A stretch of DNA of 13,881 bases from Alphaproteobacteria bacterium (lineage in GTDB: Bacteria; Pseudomonadota; Alphaproteobacteria; Rs-D84). Shown one piece after another: positions 6,895 to 11,984 of this stretch. Both the position numbers and the translations under genes were made by a program. The stretch spans positions 1 to 13,881 of the forward strand of contig JAGBGA010000030.1 in the NCBI GenBank assembly GCA_017936185.1, read 5' to 3'. The notes under the pieces are model-generated. The model did no database searches. It was not told where the DNA came from and saw only the letters and a list, made by a program, of their open reading frames with translations. Numbering within the stretch: the first letter of the stretch is position 1; each line of letters begins with the position of its first letter.

Positions 6895-7056
6895 GCAAAG
6901 GATGCCGAAGAGTTGAAAACTTCGTTGCGTAGGGTGCAGGGATTGCACCAAAAAATAATCCCCGCAAGTGCGGGGAGCTGTGGCACATAAGGCAAGTCCG
7001 AAAACCACAGGTCATTCTACGCAATGATTTTTCAACCTCCCCGCGCCATCTTTTGC
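6895..7056 (+). ncRNA. Cloverleaf-like structured leader RNA (or folded DNA origin)
   Basis: No coding frame explains this stretch, which folds as nested helices. The outer helix pairs GCAAAGGATG (6895-6904) with CATCTTTTGC (7047-7056), with one G-U. The next pairs GTTGAAAA (6912-6919) with TTTTCAAC (7029-7036). The third pairs 6922-6932 with 7017-7027 (11 bp, one G-U, core TTGCGTAG/CTACGCAA). Inside are three hairpins: GGTGCA/TGCACC (6933-6949), CCCCGC-AAGT-GCGGGG (6960-6975), and CTGTGG/CCACAG (6978-7010) with a 21-nt loop. The downstream lipoprotein ATG is at 7079. It could be a cis-acting leader, a small RNA, or a single- or double-strand origin for the element's HUH Rep. It matches no RNA family I can recall. 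Confidence 0.6.
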
Positions 7057-7078
7057 ACAACAATAGGTGGCTTTTTTT
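7045..7078 (+). terminator. Terminator-like hairpin overlapping the leader helix and Shine-Dalgarno
   Basis: GCCATC (7045-7050) pairs with GGTGGC (7066-7071, one G-U), and seven T follow immediately (7072-7078). The 5' arm overlaps the 3' strand of the leader's outer helix (7047-7056), so the two structures exclude each other. The 3' arm contains AGGTGG, the likely Shine-Dalgarno of the ATG at 7079. The arrangement resembles a terminator/antiterminator or an RBS-sequestering switch. The 15-nt loop and modest stem make it weaker than the other terminators here. Confidence 0.45.
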
Positions 7079-7681
7079 ATGAAAAAACTCTTAATATCAT
7101 GCTTCATATTGCCTGCGCTGGTTGCATGTCATGGCAACAAACAGCCTCTTACCAAATACTTCAAACCATATAAACACTGTTTATACGATGAACACAACGG
7201 TATAACCACCTGTGAAAGCCTGGAAATCAGTCATGGACTTGTATTTGAGTGCAAGCATACACAACCCGACAATAATTTAACCTGCACCAGCACAACACTG
7301 TTTGATTTCAATGACCTTAATAAACTGCCGATTTACTATAATGAATTTGAATTCAAAATAGATTCCAAGCCAAAGTCTAAATCACAGAACATAACACTTA
7401 TCGTCAACATACACACAGACTTAGAAACGCCATTGACAGCAAATAAAGTCAACGACAAAAACCAACGGTCTTTCAAATTTAACATCGTATCAGACAATTG
7501 TTATGACACATACTGTGACGAAAAAATCAATATATTCTTAGACAGAGAATACATATCAAAAAACATTGAAAACGGTATTTCATTAAAAATATACGGCAAA
7601 AACAACCAGTCATCAATATTGCACGTTGAACCACAACACATTGCAGATTTTGACAAATTCTTAACAAGTAAGGGATTATAG
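7079..7681 (+). CDS. Predicted lipoprotein of unknown function (element cargo)
   Basis: The protein is 200 aa from the ATG at 7079, preceded by AGGTGG at 8 nt. A GTG at 7067 lies inside the terminator-like hairpin and is less likely. The N-terminus MKKLLISCFILPALVAC is a lipoprotein signal with lipobox L14-V-A-C17. The residue after the Cys is His and not Asp, which under the enterobacterial Lol rule would send it to the outer membrane. The mature part is polar, with four Cys in C-x(n)-C pairs (CLYDEHNGITTC, CYDTYC) and predicted beta-rich stretches. I recognise no family. It ends one base before the next ATG, so it is co-transcribed and probably translationally coupled with the GIY-YIG gene. 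Confidence 0.75.
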   Translation: MKKLLISCFILPALVACHGNKQPLTKYFKPYKHCLYDEHNGITTCESLEISHGLVFECKHTQPDNNLTCTSTTLFDFNDLNKLPIYYNEFEFKIDSKPKSKSQNITLIVNIHTDLETPLTANKVNDKNQRSFKFNIVSDNCYDTYCDEKINIFLDREYISKNIENGISLKIYGKNNQSSILHVEPQHIADFDKFLTSKGL

Positions 7682-7682
7682 T

Positions 7683-8342
7683 ATGACACGTGGTATCATA
7701 TACATAATGTGGAATGAATTGTTTCCCGAACTGGTGAAAATAGGTATAACCAGTGGAAGCACGCCATCAGACGTAGAAAGGCGCAGGAAAGAGCTGTCCT
7801 GTGGTGAAAATATGCCACAACCATTTGAAGCAAAATTTGCCATTTGTGTGAACAACTACCAAAAAATTGAACAAATCATCCACAAAGGACTTGCAAAACT
7901 ACGCCATAACCCACATCGTGAATTCTTCAAACTAAGCGTTGACGAAGCCATCAATCTACTTTCTGGATACATCATAAGTGGTAGCGCAGTTGAAGTACCA
8001 ATAAAAAACTCTTTCAACCAAGAAGAAAAAAAGGCAATACAAACACTACAAAAACAACGTGCCAATATCACTTTCAGGTCTTTGGGAATACCCGTTGGCA
8101 CAACATTAACTTTCGCTTCTGCACCGCACATAAAAGTCAAAACAAAGAATGATTCACGTATTGTAATTTTACCAAACAACAAACACACAACACTGTCACA
8201 AGCAGCACGCACATTTCGCAATCAGACAAATCCTAAGAACAACATAAAAGGTTTGCCAGATGGGGCGAAAGACTTCTTGTACAACGGAAAAACCTTGTGG
8301 GAACTATTCTTGGAAAAACAACGTGCGGTCATAGAAGCATAA
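7683..8342 (+). CDS. GIY-YIG (T5orf172-type) nuclease with RAMA-like C-terminal domain
   Basis: Residues 1-100 fit the T5orf172/MUG113 branch of the GIY-YIG nucleases. GIIYIM (4-9) stands for GIY and VKIGIT (18-23) for YIG. The conserved Arg is in VERRRKEL (31-38), then P-x-PFEA, an IE-x-x-IH segment (62-67) and REFF (79-82) with the putative metal-binding Glu80. Residues about 120-219 look like a RAMA-type module (V-x-x-x-D-x-RIV, T-LS-x-AA, FLYNGKTLWEL), often fused to restriction or DNA-modification proteins. That second assignment is from pattern memory and less certain. The predicted role is a DNA endonuclease, possibly sensing modified DNA. AAGGGA lies upstream, and the gene starts 1 bp after the lipoprotein stop. 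It converges with the KGG gene with 3 bp between the stops. Confidence 0.8.
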   Translation: MTRGIIYIMWNELFPELVKIGITSGSTPSDVERRRKELSCGENMPQPFEAKFAICVNNYQKIEQIIHKGLAKLRHNPHREFFKLSVDEAINLLSGYIISGSAVEVPIKNSFNQEEKKAIQTLQKQRANITFRSLGIPVGTTLTFASAPHIKVKTKNDSRIVILPNNKHTTLSQAARTFRNQTNPKNNIKGLPDGAKDFLYNGKTLWELFLEKQRAVIEA

Positions 8343-8345
8343 ACT

Positions 8346-8687
8346 TTATAATCCTAAATATAATTTCAAGGGATTGTCCACAGATTCACACGACTTATTC
8401 TGGTCTGTTAAATGCAAAACTTTTTCCATTGCACGCAAGTCGCCAGATAACGCTTTCTTAAACAAAACCACCGCCATCACATCTTGATTTGTTATATTTG
8501 AGATGTCTGGAAACTCTCTTTCAATGTCTTTCACATCCATTGCTGGTGACTCAACAATCAACTGCAATGTTTTGGCGAAATGTTTCTGCTGCCTACGTGA
8601 CTCGCCACTCGCGATTCCACCTTTCCGCCCCAATTCTCTTGCTTCACTCTCGCTTCGTATTTTGTGTAAATTTTGTTCATTCGCCAT
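8346..8687 (-). CDS. Small 'KGG'-motif protein of a mobile element
   Basis: The protein is 113 aa with GGAGG 7 nt before the ATG. The N-terminal third has the stretch SEARELGRKGGIASGESRR (about residues 13-31), a basic motif seen in short proteins of phages and conjugative elements. The rest is helical, ending in VLFKKALSGDLRAMEKVLHL, which resembles small-terminase-like or DUF families in such elements. I cannot name the function; DNA binding is plausible. It follows the Rep gene by 12 bp and is co-transcribed with it. Confidence 0.7.
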   Translation of the reverse strand: MANEQNLHKIRSESEARELGRKGGIASGESRRQQKHFAKTLQLIVESPAMDVKDIEREFPDISNITNQDVMAVVLFKKALSGDLRAMEKVLHLTDQNKSCESVDNPLKLYLGL

Positions 8688-8699
8688 TTTTAGCCTCCA

Positions 8700-9236
8700 T
8701 TAGCAAAACATATCACAGTCAAGGATAAAGTTATCATTTAGCCTTGTGTCACTCACCCCCAATTCCTTGGAAAAATACTCGTCAACCCTTGGTGAATACA
8801 CAGATTTTACCATTATGTCTGCCCCAAATTGTTTTGAAGTCGTCAATTTATCTTCTTCACTCGTCCAAACATCCATTTTTAGTTGATAAGACAAACTTTT
8901 TAACACATCCATGACTTCAGCCACCTGAAACTTGCTTATAATCCCCAAAAGAAAATGCGCATGCCTATTATTATATTTTCCAAACTCTTGCACACCCACC
9001 AATATAAAATACCGTTTGTGCACCTTATTCCAATGCCTCCCCAACAGTTTTCTAAACAGTATACAAAATATCGGCTTACAACTCTGACATAACTCAATCT
9101 TGTTTTCTGGTGGAACGCGAAATCGTACAGACACGAACAAAACACCATTTGACTCCAAACCAATCTTATTCAACCAATTTACAATCTCATATCTTGCAAC
9201 CATATCTCTTACCAATTCTTTTCCAACTGCACACAT
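8700..9236 (-). CDS. Small HUH rolling-circle replication initiator-like protein
   Basis: The ordered motifs of single-Tyr HUH endonucleases are visible in 178 aa: motif 1 VLFVSVRF (32-39), motif 2 E84 and RHAHFLL (91-97) with metal ligands H92 and H94, and motif 3 Y154-FSK157-EL (YxxK). This suits a replication initiator that nicks the element's origin, working with host polymerase and helicase. No helicase domain is fused, and it is shorter than most plasmid Reps. A relaxase is possible but less likely without mobilisation partners. The start is uncertain: the ATG at 9236 lacks a clear ribosome site, and an internal ATG at 9203 has weak AAGAG. It is followed by the KGG gene after 12 bp. The 101 bp upstream (9237-9337) are AT-rich, with no feature I can name. 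Confidence 0.7.
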   Translation of the reverse strand: MCAVGKELVRDMVARYEIVNWLNKIGLESNGVLFVSVRFRVPPENKIELCQSCKPIFCILFRKLLGRHWNKVHKRYFILVGVQEFGKYNNRHAHFLLGIISKFQVAEVMDVLKSLSYQLKMDVWTSEEDKLTTSKQFGADIMVKSVYSPRVDEYFSKELGVSDTRLNDNFILDCDMFC

Positions 9237-9337
9237 TTTTGTGGGCAGTGAATATTAAGATTTAACTTTAAGGTGATAAATAGCCAAAAAACAGCACAGT
9301 ACCAGCGCATAAAGCAATAAAATTCAGACCAATAACA

Positions 9338-9547
9338 TTACAGTCCGTTTTGAGTTTGTATCCAGTTATAGAACTTATTTGTGTCAATAAAAACCTTGCG
9401 CCCAATACGAACAACTGAACCACTAGATTTCATGCCATTGATAGTTTCAAGATTGATAAGCTTCCGCATTCCACCATAAGTAAAGGCAGGATTTTCGGCA
9501 ACAAACTGTTTTACAGTCTTCAAAGACACACACGCATTTTCTACCAT
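9338..9547 (-). CDS. AlpA/excisionase-like helix-turn-helix protein
   Basis: The protein is 69 aa. It has the form of short DNA-binding excisionase/AlpA relatives: QFVAENPAFTYGGMRKLI (a recognition-type helical segment, about 14-31), SGSVVRIGRKVFIDTNKFYNWI (42-63), the beta-wing and final helix. An ideal AAGGAG lies 6 nt before the ATG. It sits between the Rep gene and the integrase pair, the usual place for a protein that bends att DNA for excision or activates integrase and Rep expression. No strong terminator separates it from either neighbour; the 95 bp upstream (9548-9642) carry an AT-rich small hairpin near 9637-9653 and a GCATGCATGC palindrome (9615-9624). Confidence 0.72.
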   Translation of the reverse strand: MVENACVSLKTVKQFVAENPAFTYGGMRKLINLETINGMKSSGSVVRIGRKVFIDTNKFYNWIQTQNGL

Positions 9548-9642
9548 AATTTACTCCTTGTTATTCTGCTGTGATACCACGAATATAATATACTTTGACA
9601 AGGAGATAAAGACGGCATGCATGCATCCCGTACTAATAAGTT

Positions 9643-10356
9643 TTACTTATCTAGCACTTCCTTTTTGAAACGATTATATAGTTGTATCGCCCGTTCTTTT
9701 CCTAAGAATTTTGTTGTACCATCAGGATATTCTAACGTGCATTTATCTAATATGGCTGCGATTATATCCCGTCTGGTAGGCTTTTTACCTGGTGTAGCAG
9801 GATTAACAAGTAATGCTGTACCATGTTTTTCATATTCTTCCTTAAAAAACTGGAACGCCGCCCCCATTACTAATTCGTCTTGTTCCCATCTACGTTTGGA
9901 AGCATCGGATGCATTTTTATGAATCGCACGTTTATAAATATCTTTTGCACGATTTTTTAACTCATCTGGTTGAGCATCTGGAAGATATTCTTTGTTAATC
10001 AGGTATTGAACCGCCTGATATGCCGTGTCCAAAAATCTGTTGCGTTGCTTCTTAGCATATTCTGTACCCCACATCTGACGGTCAACCAACACCAACATCT
10101 GTTGCAGTAGCATAAAATCTATACCATACTCAAAATCTGTGTGCGATTTAATAAAATCAAATAATTCATCTTCATCCGACAAATCAAAGGCTTCCATCAT
10201 ATGATGCAGCAATATCTGAACCTGAAAAACAACATCCTCATTTTCCCCTCTAGGCTTATTTTGTAAATCCTGTCCCAAAACCCGCTGCAAACAACTTTTA
10301 TCAAACGCCCAGTTATTGTACACAATTTTACCCAAATCAGATTCAAGCTTTGACAT
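9643..10356 (-). CDS. Unknown 237-aa element protein overlapping the integrase gene
   Basis: I do not recognise the family. The start at 10356 (MSKLESD) is chosen because AAGGTGA precedes it; an in-frame GTG 9 nt earlier is possible. The first 14 nt overlap the end of the integrase gene, so the two are translationally coupled. The protein is mostly helical: an acidic half (DEDELFDFIKSH, about 60-71), a central MLLQQMLVLVDRQMW segment, a basic KNRAKDIYKRAIHKNASDASKRRW stretch, and a C-terminal KPTRRDIIAAILDKC...FLGKERAIQLYNRFKKE that could contact DNA. There is no signal peptide or membrane segment. Its fixed position after int suggests a recombination or replication accessory role; this is inferred from context only. 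Confidence 0.75.
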   Translation of the reverse strand: MSKLESDLGKIVYNNWAFDKSCLQRVLGQDLQNKPRGENEDVVFQVQILLHHMMEAFDLSDEDELFDFIKSHTDFEYGIDFMLLQQMLVLVDRQMWGTEYAKKQRNRFLDTAYQAVQYLINKEYLPDAQPDELKNRAKDIYKRAIHKNASDASKRRWEQDELVMGAAFQFFKEEYEKHGTALLVNPATPGKKPTRRDIIAAILDKCTLEYPDGTTKFLGKERAIQLYNRFKKEVLDK

Positions 10357-11422
10357 CACCGTCACCTTTTGTTGTAAAGTATATTTTTGCCGTATCCTCC
10401 ATTACAGAACGTTTATATCCAGGCGACAGATGCGCATAACGTTTTGTAATTTTTAAGTCTTTGTGTCCCAAAATTTCTGCAATAATTGCCATATTTACAT
10501 TAGTCATCGCCAAATAAGATGCGCAAGTGTGTCGCAAATCATGAAATCTAAAATTTTCTATCCCTGCAGTCCTGATTATATCTTTCCAACAATACGTAAT
10601 ATCCAGCGCACCAGACCCATCATGACTCGGAAAAACATAAGGACTTTTTCCGCGCTTAGCATACAACTTTTTTAATTCCTCCAGCGCAGGCTCTATCAAC
10701 TGCAACACCCTATATTCACCATTTTTAGTCTCCCACAAAATTGCAGTATTAGCATTAAAGTCAATATCCTCCCAGCGCAAGCGCAGAATTTCCATCTTGC
10801 GTGCCCCAGTAGTCAATGCAACCAAAACAATCGCGTAAATATAAGGATTTGTAGAATTTCGTGCAGATTCAAGCAAGTTTTCGCGCTCTTCATCTGACAA
10901 ATATCTCACGCGTGGTTTAGGCTCTTGTAAATGTGATATTTTACTAATTGGGTTATCATCTATCCATTCAAGCTCTTTGACCGCATAAGAAAAAACAACC
11001 GACAATGCCGCCATATATCTATTAACCGTTGAACAAGACTTCTTCTTACCCCTGGTTTCCATATTTTGTATCTTTTCACGAGCATCCAAAATCATTTTTG
11101 TGTTGATGTTTATTAGCGCATACTTACCCACCAGCTGTCGCCAAACTTCCAAATGCCTCTTGGTATCAACTGCACCATTCCCCTTGTATGGCAACACCTT
11201 GTTAACATACAAATCAATCAACTCTTCAACAGTGCGCTTTTTTGCCTCACGCACAATCAAGCGCATACCACCCCTTATATCAGATTGAGTTTTATCTGCC
11301 CATTCTTTGGCAAGTGTCTTTGTAGTAAAAGTTTCAGAAATTTCAGGATACCCCTTTAACCGAACCTTTACACGATATGACACCTTTCCATTTTTTGACT
11401 CGCGTTTTTCAATAGTTGCCAT
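10343..11422 (-). CDS. Tyrosine recombinase (phage-type integrase)
   Basis: The protein is 359 aa. It has an N-terminal arm-binding type domain (1-55; KRESKNGKVSYRVKVRLKG), a SAM-like core-binding domain (about 63-165) and a catalytic domain (about 175-345). The active-site set is complete: R208 in TTGARKMEILRLRW, K233 in the beta-hairpin, H294 and R297 in HDLRHTCASYLA, H320 in LGHKDL, and nucleophile Y329 in KRYAHL. It should catalyse integration and excision at tRNA-Gln using the 46-bp repeats. AAGGA lies 9 nt upstream of the ATG. It ends in TGA, the only TGA stop among the genes here; if UGA were read through, five more codons would follow before TAA. It lies next to the intact tRNA, the typical orientation. 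Confidence 0.95.
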   Translation of the reverse strand: MATIEKRESKNGKVSYRVKVRLKGYPEISETFTTKTLAKEWADKTQSDIRGGMRLIVREAKKRTVEELIDLYVNKVLPYKGNGAVDTKRHLEVWRQLVGKYALININTKMILDAREKIQNMETRGKKKSCSTVNRYMAALSVVFSYAVKELEWIDDNPISKISHLQEPKPRVRYLSDEERENLLESARNSTNPYIYAIVLVALTTGARKMEILRLRWEDIDFNANTAILWETKNGEYRVLQLIEPALEELKKLYAKRGKSPYVFPSHDGSGALDITYCWKDIIRTAGIENFRFHDLRHTCASYLAMTNVNMAIIAEILGHKDLKITKRYAHLSPGYKRSVMEDTAKIYFTTKGDGDVKA

Positions 11423-11460
11423 TTTTGTATTCCTTAGAACAAATCATAACCGTTTATGCA

Positions 11461-11489
11461 ACTGTACAACCCCACAGCCACAACGTCAA
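11461..11489 (-). promoter_or_regulatory. Putative integrase promoter
   Basis: On the minus strand TTGACG (11484-11489) and TACAGT (11461-11466) are separated by 17 bp. This is 40 bp upstream of the integrase ATG at 11422. The -35 overlaps the nested palindrome at 11486-11515, so it could be repressed from there. Confidence 0.5.
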
Positions 11490-11515
11490 CAAGATTCAGA
11501 ATCTGACAATGTTGA
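11486..11515. promoter_or_regulatory. Nested palindrome, likely operator of the integrase operon
   Basis: The outer arms TCAACA (11486-11491) and TGTTGA (11510-11515) enclose a perfect inner palindrome AGATTC-A-GAATCT (11492-11504). It overlaps the proposed -35. Two concentric dyads point to a dimeric regulator or a recombination accessory protein such as the AlpA-like product. Confidence 0.45.
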
Positions 11516-11565
11516 TTAACAAAACCCCAGAAAACCGCCAACACACCCACAAAAACCCACCACAT

Positions 11566-11582
11566 GGGACAATTACGGGACA
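11566..11582 (-). promoter_or_regulatory. Putative recombinase arm site, right end (inverted)
   Basis: GGGACA-ATTAC-GGGACA is TGTCCC-N5-TGTCCC read on the minus strand, with the same 11-bp repeat period as the left-end site. It lies between the integrase gene and attR. The rest of 11423-11760 carries the integrase promoter region, a further arm site and a terminator; I see no gene there. Confidence 0.5.
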
Positions 11583-11670
11583 ATAACTACCAAAAAGAAC
11601 AAAAATTTTACCATTTTGCAATCTATCATCCCTGAAATGATTCTATTTGATTATGATTCGTTATACCGTG

Positions 11671-11687
11671 TGTCCCGTCAGTGTCCC
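11671..11687 (+). promoter_or_regulatory. Putative recombinase arm site, right end (direct)
   Basis: TGTCCC-GTCAG-TGTCCC is the third copy of the paired hexamer, in the same orientation as the left-end copy and about 73 bp from the attR repeat. Spacing and placement suit a site for the integrase's N-terminal domain or an accessory factor. Confidence 0.5.
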
Positions 11688-11722
11688 AAAAACAAAATAA
11701 ACACCCTGCCAAACGACAGGGT
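11688..11722 (-). terminator. Terminator downstream of the intact tRNA-Gln
   Basis: On the minus strand ACCCTG-N8-CAGGGT (arms 11717-11722 and 11703-11708) is followed by TGTTTATTTTGTTTTT. It is element-borne and replaces the chromosomal terminator displaced to 5273-5303, so the restored tRNA still has a transcription end. Confidence 0.65.
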
Positions 11723-11759
11723 TTAACTTTACAATCAGCAGATATTACTGACAAAATTC

Positions 11760-11805
11760 TTGGTTGGGGCAGCTGGATTCGAACCAACACTGACGGAGTC
11801 AGAGT
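11760..11805. repeat. attR: 46-bp tRNA-Gln 3' half at the intact gene
   Basis: It is identical to 5309-5354. It forms the 3' part of the complete tRNA, from CCA through the T arm to the anticodon loop. The match ends at 11805; further right the tRNA 5' half is chromosomal. The crossover must lie within these 46 bp, probably near the anticodon or T arm as in other tRNA-targeting recombinases. Confidence 0.92.
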
Positions 11806-11834
11806 CCGGAGTTCTACCATTAAACTATGCCCCA
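11761..11834 (-). tRNA. tRNA-Gln (anticodon CUG)
   Basis: Read on the minus strand it folds fully. The acceptor TGGGGCA pairs with TGCCCCA. There is a D arm with AATGGTAG, an anticodon arm CCGGA-CTCTGAC-TCCGT (loop anticodon CTG, closing pair weak), and a T arm GTTGG-TTCGAAT-CCAGC. The discriminator is A and CCA is encoded. The size, 74 nt with CCA, is normal. The gene is the integration target of the element, and its 3' half is supplied by the element after integration. Confidence 0.95.
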
Positions 11835-11984
11835 ATGCGCCCCGGATTATAAGGCTTTTATTTTCACAACGCAAGCAGAAAGTTTTTTCCATGTAAAAAT
11901 TCCCACGCAATGGTTCCTATGGAACCGGCCCCCAAAAATACAAATAATTTATATTGGATAAATAACAAAAAGGGGGAAATACAC

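Larger units (their letters stand above)
5309..11805. mobile_element. tRNA-Gln-integrated mobile element of about 6.45 kb
   Basis: The element is bounded by perfect 46-bp direct repeats (5309-5354 and 11760-11805) made of the 3' end of tRNA-Gln. The right copy is part of a complete tRNA; the left copy is a truncated remnant. This is the classic footprint of a tyrosine recombinase integrating into a tRNA gene and restoring it with its own half-site. The integrase gene lies next to the intact tRNA. Contents in order are: coiled-coil membrane protein (-), folded leader, lipoprotein (+), GIY-YIG protein (+), KGG protein (-), HUH Rep (-), AlpA-like protein (-), unknown 237-aa protein (-), integrase (-). 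There are no capsid, terminase, relaxase/T4SS or portal genes, so it is an integrative element or satellite-sized island and not a full prophage or ICE. Confidence 0.88.

Noticed and set aside
6955..6985. The hairpin TCCCCGC-AAGT-GCGGGGA looks like a type I-E CRISPR repeat.
   Set aside because: It occurs once, with no second copy or spacers at 55-65 bp intervals and no cas genes. It is better explained as one arm of the folded leader, and on the minus strand as a possible terminator.
6895..7056. 6S RNA, tmRNA or a retron msr-msd.
   Set aside because: 6S RNA is a single long hairpin with a central bubble, not a multi-branch junction. No tag frame or tRNA-like ends are visible for tmRNA, and no reverse transcriptase is encoded for a retron.
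6863..7063. Minus-strand open frame of 66 codons across the folded region.
   Set aside because: Its length is explained by the GC-rich stems, it has no ribosome binding site, and it shows no recognisable protein features.
9591..9623. TTGACA at 9595 as a plus-strand promoter.
   Set aside because: No -10-like hexamer lies at 16-18 bp, and the only genes downstream are on the minus strand.
5309..11805. Inovirus or microvirus prophage.
   Set aside because: There is a Rep-like protein, but no Zot-type ATPase, coat, or capsid gene. The cargo includes a nuclease and a lipoprotein instead.
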